A stretch of DNA of 64,000 nucleotides from Paulinella micropora (GCA_019918135.1 WBZZ01001109.1:88501-152500); one strand, 5' to 3'. Numbered from the stretch's first letter, positions 31,507-41,932 are shown. Notes: generated by a model from the letters alone, not told the origin. Made by a program: numbers and translations.

Positions 31507-32706
31507 ATCAACCTTTTGGACAAAGCACTAATACACCATCATCAACAAACACCGATAGTATAAAAGACGCATCGCCAACGACGGCATTTGGAGAATTATG
31601 AACGGCCACTTTGTCACCAGTATTACAAAATGTATTCACATATGGTATTAATACACGATTTTTTGACATCGTTCAAACTAATGGCGGAGTGGTATCATCT
31701 GCTAATTCAATGACGGTTTTAACAACATCGGCCGCAGGTAATTCAACCGCACAGATCACGACTATTGAACGGGCTAAATACAGAAGTGGTATGGGCTTAG
31801 TTGCTGGATTTTCCGCATTGTTTCCGTCATCTATTGCAGCAGACACTTTTAATTGCGATATTGGCATAGGCACACCAGCAGACAATTTATGTTTTAGACA
31901 ATCAAACTTGGAAATGTCTGTTGTAAGAACGGCAGGAAATGTAGAAAATTTGGTTAGTCAATATGCTTGGAATGTTGATAAATGTAATAATACTGGAAAC
32001 TTTCCAGGGATTGATTTTACTAAATTAAACGTGTTTGAAATAGTTGTTCAATATGTGGGTAGCGGTCAAATTACATTCAAAATAGAAAACCCACAAACTG
32101 GACGAATGGAAACAATTCATTCAATTCAATATGCAACTGCTACTACTCCATCATTAGATCAGGCGGCATTCGCGATTTATGCGAAGGCATATTCATCAAG
32201 TCTCGAATCCGTTGTAATGAAAACGGCGAGCATGGTTTTGGCTGTTGAAGGGAATATTGATCGGACTATTGCTTTAACTAATTCGTATGATTCAGTCAAG
32301 AATATAGGAGCAACTGAAAATGCCATGTTTATCATTAGAAACCGCGCCACATTCAACAGCAAAACGAATTACAACATAATATACTTTGAGAATTTATGTA
32401 TTAGCAATTCAGATACTAAAACGGGTATTGCGAGAATTATTCTTAATTCCATATTAGGAGGAACACCTTCTTATTCAAATTACGATACCGCCACACCATT
32501 GGCCGAAATAGATACAGCAGGAACTACAAGAACGGGCGGAAGTGTGATATTTACATATGTGTTGTGGTTCATCAATATACATTGATTTGTCTCATTATAA
32601 CATCAAAATAGGACCAAGTAAAACCTTTACTATATCTGCACAAAATACAAGCGGTGGAACTGCAAATGTTTACGCCGCGGTCAATTTCATTGAAGACATC
32701 ATCTAA
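31507..32706 (+). pseudogene. Putative PLV virion protein, arm B copy
   Basis: Homologous to 14,031-15,238 over the full length, with one long open stretch (31,611-32,585). Differences: the start codon position reads ATC (31,507), an in-frame TGA replaces Arg near 31,598, and a frame change near 32,570 precedes the conserved end VNFIED. Three separate lesions suggest real decay rather than read error. Confidence 0.6.
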
Positions 32707-33027
32707 AACAAAAAAAAAATACTTTATTTATTCTTAATTGTCAACTTTATGTTCTATCTCTACTGATATTTTTTTCATGTATTCAAAAATTTTTGTTCTT
32801 TATTAATTCTTCGGTTATGAGTGCGTAATTTTTCTTCAAATATATGTAAAACTAGTCAATATTGGCACCGCAGGGAATTAATGGTTTATGTTGTTGTTGT
32901 CGTCGTAAGTTAATCTTTTTTATCAAAATGAATAGCACACGTAAATTTTCTATAAATGTCATTATATTTATATTTTCTTTTTTTGCTTAAGCTTGGTACA
33001 CTTTAAGAAGAATACTAACCTCGAAGT
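32707..33027. other. AT-rich gap, end of arm homology
   Basis: Holds the end of the A/B duplication (about 32,880). GTTGTTGTTGTCGTCG follows, then AT-rich spacer. No gene seen. Confidence 0.5.
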
Positions 33028-33778
33028 TTAAAGGAACTCAAGCACATCTCCGTTTGCATTTCTAATGACGATATCAATAGATCTAAAACTTTTCGTCGTA
33101 TTAAATGGCACATAATCGGCAACATCGTTTGACGATTCAAAGTAGCACTGGACCCCAAACGGTTTATCTAAGTTGGCTTTACCGACTACGGAAAAATTAC
33201 CATTTGCTTCAACTAAACCAGATTGATTTAAGGCACGACTATGAACATAAACGGCCGTTTCGCCGATTAAATTTACTATGGATTGCATCGTGCTACTTGC
33301 CGCGGCCGAAATATTGGCAGTTAGTCCTATTTTGTCTCTAATCGTGCTATTGTCATAATCAAAAGCATACGTATCACCAGTGAACGCGAAATTTAATTTA
33401 TTAACGGAGTTCAAGGTTATAACTGCAGAGTTAGGGGTAATTGCTGAATTAATTGCAGATTGAAGGGCGGTAATAAATGTATCAATGGTGTATTGATTTT
33501 CTGTTACGATTGCCGTTTTTGTAGCAGATCCAGTTGTTTTAATCAATGTGAGAGTGTTAGCATAACTCGGTAAAAACATTTGGAATGGAGATACTCTTTA
33601 CGACATAAGCACTGATTATATCAATATTACGACCAGTTGCTGGGAGATCAACAACGAAACGGCCATTGTGAGTAGAAGCGGATTTTGATTCTGTTTTGTC
33701 GCTTGATGAGACACGGAGGAAATTTTTGCGGGTGCGTTTCTCATCTTCTAAGTTGCTTATCGTAAATGGCAATGACAT
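33028..33778 (-). pseudogene. PLV minor capsid (penton-like) protein
   Basis: About 250 codons from MSLPFTISNLEDEKRTRKNF. The N-terminal pattern FLRVSSSDKTES then GRFVVDLP and VVKSISIPN is typical of penton or minor capsid proteins in PLVs and relatives, where a short leader precedes a single jelly roll. The C-terminal strand SIDIVIRNANGDVLEFL fits as well. A single A-run indel near 33,575 splits the frame; otherwise the two halves join smoothly. It lies directly downstream of the major capsid gene on the same strand, the usual pairing. It would occupy the capsid five-fold vertices. Confidence 0.7.
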
Positions 33779-33871
33779 TGGCTATATATTATAAAATAAT
33801 ATATTTTAATTTTTAATTTTTTAATCTTTTTTTGACTACACATATTTTGAATAAATAATGCTTACATTTAA

Positions 33872-35292
33872 TCATTGTTTGACCACGCAGCGAGACGGGT
33901 AGATAGACGCAACTTTGACATATTTCAACCATGCAGTGATGGCACGAGTAGCATTATAATCTGCCGCATACCGAAGAGTGACTTCTGCAGTTCGTGAGTC
34001 ATTAACTGCAAGACCAGACGCTCCAATGTGTGGCGACTAATTGAGTGTTTGGATAATGGTGGCAAACTTTATATCAGTAGTAGCAACAGCAGTAGCAGAA
34101 TAAAACTTGCGGAAGTTTTCAAGTGAAACAGATGAAGACATATAAGCATCGCGAATGCCCATAGTCGCTTGGAGATTGTTAATATACAATTCAGCACAGC
34201 CTTGTTGAACTGCAGCGAGTGTATCAGTGCTTCCACCAAGTTCCATCTTTTGTTGCGGAGCATACCAATCACCAATACTGCATTGATATTGTTTATAATT
34301 CATTTGAGCAGTTCCAAGGTTATCAACGCTGGCATTATCTGCAATTACATTTTGAGTTACGATATACAAGCATTGAGCACGAGCAACGGCCTTATTCACA
34401 TGAAGATTAAAATCATCACTCGTTCCCGGATTCGCTTTTTGATTGTAATATGTTTCATAAGTGTATGGGAGACCATCCTTGCTTCCCATCTGTTCCAAAA
34501 TATTTCTTTGAATGGCGGGAGTAAGAGAAAATGTCTCCAACATATTAACAACTGGATTTGATATAGTATAAGTCAAAGCAGAACATTCAAACCCAGCAGA
34601 AACCTTACCATCAGTGCTTCCAATAATGGTAAATGCTTCCTGAGAAGGGGCAAATGTCAAACGAAGCCTTATATCACTAATCAAAGATGGAGGAATGAGA
34701 GCTTCCTCATTAAACACCCCTGAGAAGTAATGGAGAGGAATACAAACTTTCAAGTATTGACCAGTGCCAACGACCGTAGGAGTATTAATAGCAAAATCAA
34801 CAACTGAATTGTCAGTAATATTAGCATTAACTTCAACATTTTCTCTCTGTCCCGCCATCTGTGCCTGCCGACGATAATCAAATGGATAATGCCACGGGAG
34901 AATATTTCGCACCAATTTATTCAAATCTTCAATTCGTTCAAGTTCACTGCCATCCTTGCTTTCCAACAAAAATCTTTCAAAATAGTATTGGCGTTTGTGT
35001 TCTGAAAACCAATGGCGCAGTTGTTTCCAGCAGTCGTAACTAAACCATCTGCTTTAATATCAAATGTTAAATAACAATTTTTTCCATAAACAAAATCAGT
35101 ACTTGCTTGCAATGTGAAAATCATTTCAGTCCCCGACGAACTGGTGTAAGTCTGCTGATCGGCAAAAATTTTCTTAAAGATACTTCCCTGTTCAGTGAGT
35201 GCTAAGTTTGCTGGCAACTCATATCTGAGGTTGTTGAGGGTCATCAACTCCTCGGTATTTTTAGAATCCTTCCTTCCGTTTTGTGTGTACAT
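33872..35292 (-). pseudogene. PLV major capsid protein
   Basis: About 470 codons. The likely start is MYTQNGRKDSKNTEELM at 35,292. Segments: LRYELPANLALTEQGSIFKK, LQASTDFVYGKNCYLTFDIK, LNKLVRNILPWHYPFDYRRQ, VCIPLHYFSGVFNEEALIPP, IRLRLTFAPSQEAF and ARAQCLYIVTQ. The central LIPPSLISDIRLRL-type segment and overall layout fit the double jelly-roll capsid proteins of PLVs. Lesions: a T-run indel near 34,970 and an in-frame TAG near 34,037, after which the same frame continues (SPHIGASGLAVNDSRTAEVT) to a TGA at 33,872. Size and position fit the family. Confidence 0.78.
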
Positions 35293-35357
35293 GTAGAATA
35301 GTAAAATTCGCAAGGTTCCTATAATAAAAAATAATAATAGAAATTAAAAATAATTAA

Positions 35358-35755
35358 TTATTCACTTGAAACGGATTGTTTAATAATATCAACTGAATTT
35401 TGTATATTGCCAAGTCTTGCATCTTGTGGTGAAGTCAATTGAAACTCTCTTGCCTCAGCATTTTGAACCGCTTTCTTTAAATAAGCCAAACTGGTAATAG
35501 CAGTGTCTAAATCAACAACATCCGCATTTTCTTTGTTATCAGAATGTCTGTTAATGTGCTTTAAATAGTACTCTTCTCATGTGAGACAAGATCGCCAAAT
35601 TCGGTTAATGATTGATTAACTAATGGGGCACCATGACTACTCCACAATTCAAACTGATTCAATTGAAACCCATCGCTCGCAGGTCTATTTGCTTCGTTGA
35701 GTTTATTACTAAACTCATTAGATAATTTATTGGCGGCATGTGTGTTTTTAATCAT
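35358..35755 (-). pseudogene. Hypothetical PLV protein
   Basis: About 130 codons: NKLSNEFSNKLNEANRPASD, FELWSSHGAPLVNQSLTEFG, then after a one-base frame change near 35,580, LKHINRHSDNKENADVVDLD and ARLGNIQNSVDIIKQS. Mostly helical, soluble, no known motif. It lies between the capsid gene and the KGSPEY protein in the structural cluster. Confidence 0.5.
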
Positions 35756-35779
35756 TATATAATAATAATAATTACTTTA

Positions 35780-36364
35780 TCAATTAGCATTAATTATTCT
35801 TTTCATATTCTTGTGCGTAATTCTTTCCTCTTTTATTTTCATTAAATCAGCCATGGCTTGACTTATGACATTGTCGCTAGTTTGAGCAACCTTTTCAGTT
35901 GGTGGAGTTTCCTTATAAGCATCTTCTATTGCTTTTATCTTGCTCGCTGGTGTTGTAGTAGTTTGTTTTGGCACAGCAACAGGAGTTGGATTAACAAATT
36001 TTGGTAAAGATTGTTCAACCTTAGGTGCTGGAGACATTTCAACAGGTTTTGCATTTGGTTCAGGAGACGAATTATTTGCCGATACTATGTCTGGTGCCTT
36101 TCGTTTCAATGTTTCGTCTGGCACTTGATCTGGCTGTCCGCTAGGAATAGGTTGTTCATTTTTCTTACTACTTGTTTTGCTTACTTTTGGTTTTAATTGA
36201 CACTTAATCTTACCGCTCTTAATATCCTCTTCTATCTTCTTTACCGCTAAGTATTCGGGCGATCCTTTACGAATTGTCATAAATTTTCCTTGTGCATTTT
36301 GTTTATGCCAAAGTGCAACTGCTTGATTGTATGTGGTCTTGTACATTTTAGTTGATTCCACCAT
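35780..36364 (-). CDS. Hypothetical PLV protein with KGSPEY motif
   Basis: 194 codons, intact. The N-terminus MVESTKMYKTTYNQAVALWH and MTIRKGSPEYLAVKKIEEDI form a motif (KGSPEYxxVKKI) that recurs in small proteins of protist viruses. A long Pro/Thr/Lys-rich linker follows, then a charged C-terminal helix. Likely a virion or DNA-associated protein by cluster position; function unproven. Confidence 0.55.
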   Translation of the reverse strand: MVESTKMYKTTYNQAVALWHKQNAQGKFMTIRKGSPEYLAVKKIEEDIKSGKIKCQLKPKVSKTSSKKNEQPIPSGQPDQVPDETLKRKAPDIVSANNSSPEPNAKPVEMSPAPKVEQSLPKFVNPTPVAVPKQTTTTPASKIKAIEDAYKETPPTEKVAQTSDNVISQAMADLMKIKEERITHKNMKRIINAN

Positions 36365-36398
36365 ATTATATATTATTGCAGAAACAAAAAAAACAATT

Positions 36399-37298
36399 TT
36401 ACATGTTTGTCATATCTCTATCCTTATTTAATGGCAATATAGTAGAAAAATTCTTTCTAAACTGGGTTGTTCTATCACTAGCAGTATTGTTAATTGCTAG
36501 AAACGAATAAGGTTCTGCCGTGGCATATTTAACCATATTGTAAAATTCCTTTTTAGTGAGAAAAGGACTTTCATATTCGTCTGCCAGTCTGTCAAGTTCG
36601 CTTCTCCTTACTCCATTAAAAGTAATCATCAAATGGCAATTAATTCTTATTCTCCGTGGGAATTGTGTATAACTTTGAGTTGCTACCCAGACTGACACTT
36701 TAGCATGTGTTGAAGCGAAAAATAACTCAGTAAGCACTTCTGATTTGAGAAAAGTTTTACTCTGTGCGATGTCATCTAATAACAATAATATTTTTGGTGC
36801 CTTCTTAAACCCTTGAGTTTTAATCAGTTCCTTTTGTTTGGTTAATATTTCTCTCATTAACTCAGGCCTATCTTCTTTGATTATGTCTTCTTTTTTTAAC
36901 TTGAGAGTGTCTTCCAAAATCGGGCACGGACTTAAGCAAAAGACAACTATTCTATCATAAAAATCTTTCAACATGTTCTGTTTGGCAAGTAGATTACAAA
37001 TCATAACTGATTTACCTCCGCCAGTGCTTGCACATATAACCATAGTCCCCATTGCTTGCAATATTCCTTCTTCTTGATCAGGAAGCAATTCAACGCTATC
37101 TCTTTGTGTTTTAATTGGTTGTATTTCCAAGTCATTCTTAAATTTGGGCGGTGTTTTGCTATCTAACTCTGTTATTACTGGTCTGTCAACAGTAAATTCC
37201 TCGTGTGCTTTTTCTATGTTGGTTTTCTCCAGATTCTGCTTCAAAAGTGTTTTTGGCAACTTGTTTGCTATTAATCCTTTATGTATAGATCTAGGCAT
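36399..37298 (-). CDS. PLV genome-packaging ATPase (FtsK/HerA superfamily)
   Basis: 299 codons, the best preserved hallmark gene. Walker A is VICASTGGGKSVMICNLL (about residues 86-103); Walker B is KILLLLDDIAQS (about 168-179), with the catalytic acidic pair DD. A further conserved block is WVATQSYTQFPRRIRINCHL, the expected sensor-like Gln/Arg region. Length and motif spacing match the A32-like packaging ATPases of PLVs, virophages and large DNA viruses, which pump DNA into the capsid. It ends in TAA and overlaps nothing. That it is unbroken among broken neighbours suggests some breaks elsewhere may be read errors. Confidence 0.85.
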   Translation of the reverse strand: MPRSIHKGLIANKLPKTLLKQNLEKTNIEKAHEEFTVDRPVITELDSKTPPKFKNDLEIQPIKTQRDSVELLPDQEEGILQAMGTMVICASTGGGKSVMICNLLAKQNMLKDFYDRIVVFCLSPCPILEDTLKLKKEDIIKEDRPELMREILTKQKELIKTQGFKKAPKILLLLDDIAQSKTFLKSEVLTELFFASTHAKVSVWVATQSYTQFPRRIRINCHLMITFNGVRRSELDRLADEYESPFLTKKEFYNMVKYATAEPYSFLAINNTASDRTTQFRKNFSTILPLNKDRDMTNM

Positions 37299-37309
37299 GT
37301 CTTACTATA

Positions 37310-37768
37310 TTATAAGTTTTGAAAATAGTTTGGATTATATCTGTAATTATCATATTCGGCACCAAATGGTAGAGGTGGTGAAGCATAATTATAGAAATAA
37401 GGAAAGTAAGGACTACCAAAAGCATAATTACTTGGAGGATTGACAAGTGGTTTAAAATCTTTTCTTTCTGGCCGAGTTTGAACTTGTCGCGGGATTTCAG
37501 CAGGGAAGTTTCTCGTCAGTTTTCGTTTCATTTTTGGAAACTCTCTTTTTTCTTTTATTCTGGTCTGAATGACTGCTCTATTGTATTTATTTACCATAAA
37601 GTGATTATTTGTGTTGCTATAAATTGTGTTGTCTAGTGATTCAAAATCATTCTTAGTTTCTAGCACACGATCTCGTCTTTGTTCGTGACCTTTAATAAGT
37701 GGGTTTGTTTGCGAAGTACCAATTCCACCATTTTGATCACTTGGCATTAGAAAACGAATAAGTGCCAA
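37310..37768 (-). CDS. Hypothetical PLV protein with aromatic C-terminus
   Basis: 152 codons. A basic central part (MKRKLTRNFPAEIPRQVQTR) is followed by a Tyr/Pro/Asn-rich tail (GSPYFPYFYNYASPPLPFGA). It overlaps the next upstream gene by 22 bases in another frame, a virus-like packing. No family recognised; likely structural. Confidence 0.5.
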   Translation of the reverse strand: MALIRFLMPSDQNGGIGTSQTNPLIKGHEQRRDRVLETKNDFESLDNTIYSNTNNHFMVNKYNRAVIQTRIKEKREFPKMKRKLTRNFPAEIPRQVQTRPERKDFKPLVNPPSNYAFGSPYFPYFYNYASPPLPFGAEYDNYRYNPNYFQNL

Positions 37769-38482
37769 TAAGTTTTCTCTTTCATCAGCAGGTGATTTTC
37801 CATAATCTTATCAACCAATTGATCAATACTTCTCATACTATCAACCATAACTTGATTTGGTGTTGTTGCTGGATCTGGATTATCTGAAACTTTGTATTCT
37901 TTCATCATTTCTTTTAGTTTTTCATCTTTAATTTTCTCCTCCCAGAATGGAAGTCCCTGATTTTCTCCACTTTTATAAATATATTTGTCATACTCTGTTT
38001 GTGGATTTGGCGGTGCTGTTGTTTGTGGTGCTGGTGTTAATTGGGGTTGTGGTGCTGTTGTTTGTGGTGCGTGTGTTGTTTGTGTTGCCGGTGTTTGTAT
38101 TGGTTGTGGTTCAGATGTAGGTGTTAGACCTTTAGGTATCACCTTTTCAAATTCCGAATCCTTCAATTCTAAATCTTCTAATTGCTTCATTTGTTCTTGT
38201 GTCAATTTACCCCTCACTTCTTCATAAATTCTCTTATCTAATACGTCATCTACCTCTGCTATATCTGACTTACTAACCCCTTTGTTTAATGCTTGCCTTA
38301 TAGCCTTTTCCCATCCACTAATAGGATTGTCATAATCTGACAATGTCAAAGATATTTTCTTTCCAGTTTTTATTTTTTAGCAAATTAACAAATCCTTTCA
38401 AATGCTTCACTTGGGATGTTTTATCTTGAAGTATATCCAAGTTATTACCGAGTCCGATTGAATCAATAGGTGCTACTACCAT
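37747..38482 (-). pseudogene. Hypothetical PLV protein with Pro/Thr/Gln-rich linker
   Basis: The ATG at 38,482 begins MVVAPIDSIGLGNNLDILQD; a frame change near 38,345 leads into LSDYDNPISGWEKAIRQALN, a Pro/Thr/Gln repeat (TTHAPQTTAPQPQLTPAPQT) and MVDSMRSIDQLVDKIMENHL. A coiled helical protein with a flexible linker, possibly internal virion. Function unknown. Confidence 0.45.
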
Positions 38483-38529
38483 TTCTGTTTGATTTGGTGT
38501 GGGTTGAACCTAAACAATTATTTCCTTCT

Positions 38530-39364
38530 CTATATCTGCTGAAGTATTTTTTTATTCATTGTATTTATTTTTTCTATAAAATTATTAATTGTAGTTTCAT
38601 TCGCCGGTGCGATAAGATATCCTTTCACACCATCCGCTTTTTCTTGTGATTTCACCATTTGATTAAACGAATTCACCAAGGTTTTATATTGTTTCCTAAA
38701 TGTAGCAGGATTTGCTATTTTATTTACTTTAAAATTAGTATCTTTATCAAAACTGCCCACATTATTCATAACACCAATCATAGAAGTCAATGTTTGATCT
38801 ACATTGTGTATAAAAGCATTGTATTTCGCATCTGGAGGTGTTAATTTAATAGTTTTCCAGAATTTCATTGCATCCAGATATGATACTTCACTACGGGCAC
38901 GTCCACTGTGCTTGTAATGCCATTTTAGATATATCTGCTTTTGAGAACATTGAATTGTAATTGTCAGAAATAGTTTTGGCAACTTCTGCACTTGCTAATC
39001 CATTACTCGTCAAATACTCTGTTATATTAGTAATTATTTCAAAGTATTGTTGGTCAGCGAAATTTTGAATATTTTTATCACCAGTAGCATACAATAGATC
39101 ATGTTCAAAGGCAATCAAATCCAAAGTGTCTGCTGGTAAAATGTAAGGAAACTTACCACGAGTTCTATCTTCTAATTGGAGACGACTTTCTACTCGTGTG
39201 GCAGGGCCATTATAATTGCTTCCAGTAGTGTGAAATCGTTCTTCTTCCAATTTAATAATAGCATCTGGTTGAGCAGTCCATATGCTGTATATGTGCTTTA
39301 GAAATGCACCAAAAGAAACCATGGTTGCAGTTTCAACACCTCTTTTAAATGTCTGCCATGCCAT
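38530..39364 (-). pseudogene. Phospholipase A2-like virion protein
   Basis: The ATG at 39,364 gives MAWQTFKRGVETATMVSF. Residues about 48-115 contain SNYNGPATRVESRL, then PADTLDLIAFEHDLLYA and IQNFADQQYFE. This matches the parvovirus-type PLA2 plan: a GP calcium-loop motif, the D-x3-x-HD catalytic pair followed by Y, and a later Asp. Such domains breach endosomal membranes during entry in parvoviruses and are reported in some Polinton-related viruses. Here the calcium loop is imperfect. After a frame break near 38,915 a helical C-terminal part follows (EVSYLDAMKFWKTIKLTPPD). Confidence 0.55.
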
Positions 39365-39370
39365 TATTGT

Positions 39371-39754
39371 TCATACTTGTAAGCCTAATCTTCTTAACAT
39401 TTCCTTCAATACATAATCACCCATCCTTTGTTGTCCCACTGCAATTAAGCGAGAGTTAGGCGGAGGCAACTCTGGTGGTGCTTCATTTCTTGCTAATGCT
39501 TCTAATGCCCTTCTAAAAGACTCTGCGCCCGGTCTTCCCATGACCGCAACAGTCATGGCACGAATTTGAGGATGATTAGCAGTAATAGATAATATGCGAT
39601 TCCATGCCAATCTACTCACACCATAACGACCTACTCTGTGAATGGTATTTTCTATTTTATTTAATGTGGGACTCATAATAATTCCTTTAATACTTTCAAT
39701 CAATGCGTCTACAAACCTTGCAGTAGCCCTTGGTGTATCTGTTAAACTTGGCAC
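39371..39754 (-). CDS. Hypothetical PLV protein
   Basis: 127 codons, intact, starting seven bases upstream of the PLA2-like gene. Arg/Leu-rich helical (MSPTLNKIENTIHRVGRYGV, RPGAESFRRALEALARNEAP). No recognised family. Confidence 0.5.
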   Translation of the reverse strand: MPSLTDTPRATARFVDALIESIKGIIMSPTLNKIENTIHRVGRYGVSRLAWNRILSITANHPQIRAMTVAVMGRPGAESFRRALEALARNEAPPELPPPNSRLIAVGQQRMGDYVLKEMLRRLGLQV

Positions 39755-39790
39755 GATAGATTTGTAATCTCTGCCTATTTGTGTTTCAAT

Positions 39791-40410
39791 TCAAGCATCC
39801 TCTGGGTTTTTCTGTTCATATTCTAGCTTGCTTTGTTCCCATTCCTTTAGATCCCTCGCCTGCCATTGTTTGTTTTCCATTCTTGCTGTTGCTTTTATTT
39901 CGCCTCTGCCTTTATTCGCTAAATGTGTTATCCCATCACGAGTCATTGTTTCAAGTAAGGATCTTTTTTCTTCTGCATATCCCAAGTGGTTATCAATTGA
40001 TTCATATCACGATTCATTTGGTCAATAAGGTCTTTAATTTTTTGGATTTTTGCTTTATTTTTAGCCCTTGCTAATTGCGCCATTTCTACTCGTTGTTCAT
40101 TCATGGGCATATTTCCAATTTTTGTTTCAAGTTCTTCTATATTAATCTTATTTTCCCTAAGATGTTCCATTAGCGCATTTTGGTCCATGTTGTTATATAT
40201 AGATGACCTTCCGCTTAGCATTTTGATCGTGTCTTTTAATCTTTTTATATTTGGATTGTCGGGTGCATCATCAAAATCAATAGCGTCTTGCATTATATGT
40301 TTCCACTTTAGTTCATTGGCCTTTGCTGTAATAAAATCTTTGGACTGACCCTTATGTTCTGCTCTAGCTTCACTGTAATATTCAAACCATTTTTTTTCAA
40401 GAAACCACAT
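39791..40410 (-). pseudogene. Hypothetical coiled-coil PLV protein
   Basis: About 205 codons: MWFLEKKWFEYYSEARAEHK, IEELETKIGNMPMNEQRVEM, a heptad-like charged middle, and RDGITHLANKGRGEIKATAR. An A-run indel near 39,970 separates the two parts. It is the last minus-strand gene before the strand switch at 40,411-40,433. Confidence 0.5.
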
Positions 40411-40433
40411 TTTTTTATCTGCTAAAATATAGC

Positions 40434-40667
40434 ATGAAAAAGAAAAAAGAAAAAAGCAAAGACGAGGAGCAACTGGAGGAACTAGAACGGCTAGGGAAGG
40501 AAATTGACAAAATCCGTATCACTCAGAACTTAGTGAATAGAAACTCCAATATTTTTAGCAAAGTATATTTTCACTTAGTGAATAGAAACTCCAAAGAAAC
40601 TCCAATACTTTGCCGCTTACCGCTATCAGATAAGCAACGAGAAGCAATTTATAATAATATAATTTAA
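40434..40667 (+). CDS. Small charged protein with internal duplication
   Basis: 77 codons starting MKKKKEKSKDEEQLEELERL. It contains two direct copies of CTTAGTGAATAGAAACTCCA (about 40,527 and 40,574), giving LVNRNS twice, so part of it is a recent duplication. Function unknown. Confidence 0.4.
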   Translation: MKKKKEKSKDEEQLEELERLGKEIDKIRITQNLVNRNSNIFSKVYFHLVNRNSKETPILCRLPLSDKQREAIYNNII

Positions 40668-40720
40668 GAAGAAGGTAAAAAATTATAATTTAAAGAAAAC
40701 CATATAAAATCATATAAATC

Positions 40721-41336
40721 ATGCCAGATTACAAGCAAGGGAAAATATACACTATTAGGTCTTATCAAACAGATCAAATTTATATTGGCTCTACTAGTCA
40801 GATATTAAGTCAAAGATTTGTTGACCATAGAACAAAATATGAAAAATATGAAAAATATGAAAAAAATGTTTCATTATATTTCTAGTTTTGAAATATTACA
40901 ATATAAAGATGTTTATATTGAATTACTTGAAGATCATCCATACAAAAATGTATATCAATTAAGGCAGCGAGAAGGAGAATGGATTAGAAAAACAGAAAAA
41001 TGTGTTAATAAAAGAATAGAAAATAGAACTATGAAAGAATGGATTACTGAAAATAAAGAATATATAGCACAGAAAAATAAGAATACTACGAACATAATAA
41101 AGAGCAGATAGCACAGAGAAATAAAAAATATAGAGAACAGAATAAAGAATATATGAAACAAAAAAATAAACAATGGAGAGACAGAAATAAAGAATATGTA
41201 GCACAAAAAAAGAAAGATGGATAGACAAAAATAGAGAATATATGAAACAAAAAAAGAAAGAATGGAGAGACAGAAATAAAGAATATATAAAACAAAAAAA
41301 TAAAGAATACAGAGAAAAAAATAATATTATTGGGTT
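40721..41336 (+). pseudogene. GIY-YIG endonuclease with basic tail, frameshifted
   Basis: The ATG at 40,721 begins MPDYKQGKIYTIRSY, and QIYIGSTSQILSQRFVDHR completes the GIY-YIG signature (YTI then YIG) and catalytic Arg. An indel in the KYEKYEKYEK-coding A-rich repeat near 40,855 shifts the frame; the next frame continues with HYISSFEILQYKDVYIELLE and LRQREGEWIRKTEKCVNKRI, as in GIY-YIG proteins of giant viruses. The tail is a repeated NKEYIAQKNK-type basic segment with another frame change near 41,090. These enzymes are homing or repair nucleases; here it is a free-standing gene. Confidence 0.7.
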
Positions 41337-41366
41337 ATCAGTATTTGGATTATGATATAAGTAGAT

Positions 41367-41615
41367 ATGATTTTATTGTTATTATTCGTGTGCTCTGTCA
41401 TTGCTAGGACCGCCTGCGACTTCTATAGCAGAGTAAATCAAACAAAAAAAGATGCATGTGTTTATTATATCCAGTCTGGTTTAAATTTAAAGTTTAAATG
41501 TATTTGCAAACCTTTCAGCGATTGGTGTGTTAGTTTTGATGAGGCTATACCTTTAATATGTGCGGGTGATGCTATGTGGTATAGAACACATATATATGAA
41601 TGTGAATCTATTTAA
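41367..41615 (+). CDS. Small secreted Cys-rich protein
   Basis: 82 codons with a clear signal peptide (MILLLLFVCSVIARTA) followed by an eight-Cys mature part (CDFYSRVNQTKKDACVYY, FKCICKPFSDWCVSF), probably disulfide-bonded. Extracellular or virion-lumen location is inferred. Family unknown. Confidence 0.55.
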   Translation: MILLLLFVCSVIARTACDFYSRVNQTKKDACVYYIQSGLNLKFKCICKPFSDWCVSFDEAIPLICAGDAMWYRTHIYECESI

Positions 41616-41812
41616 CCTATGTTTGGAGACGGGCAGATTATTCCTATGAGAAGAGTCAGCACCCCTATAAACATGTTAGCATTAGCACAACTGATTGTCG
41701 GGTCGCTCAATCTAACAACACACCAGATTATTACGCTACAAATTACTATCATCTGAACAGAATATTTAATCAATCTCGCATCTGCTTTTCTTTGAAACAA
41801 CAACATCGCCAT
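41612..41812 (-). CDS. Small two-helix membrane protein
   Basis: 66 codons from ATG at 41,812. Two hydrophobic segments (MIVICSVIIWCVVRL and MFIGVLTLLIGIIC) separated by a short polar loop. It overlaps the preceding gene by 43 bases in another frame. The size and placement next to the fiber gene would suit a holin-like or envelope protein, but nothing more specific can be shown. Confidence 0.5.
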   Translation of the reverse strand: MAMLLFQRKADARLIKYSVQMIVICSVIIWCVVRLSDPTISCANANMFIGVLTLLIGIICPSPNIG

Positions 41813-41932
41813 TCGTCCTTAAATTCGTGATCGATTTTTTTTTCTTGTTGTTTTAAATCCGCAGAAATAACTCTTGTTTGTAATTCGGGTGTGAGGTCGC
41901 CATCCACTTCTATGATTGGCGGAGGGTGTAAT
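41770..41932 (-). pseudogene. Small acidic/basic PLV protein split by transposon E2
   Basis: The frame reads HPPPIIEVDGDLTPELQTRV to KEKQMRD and a TGA. Its start lies on the other side of E2: the ATG at 53,660 and codons for MPRL end at the TSD TAAT (53,649-53,652). E2 thus sits after codon 4 of a 58-codon gene. The start codon also overlaps the fiber gene stop (ATGCCTAG), as in compact viral genomes. Confidence 0.65.
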
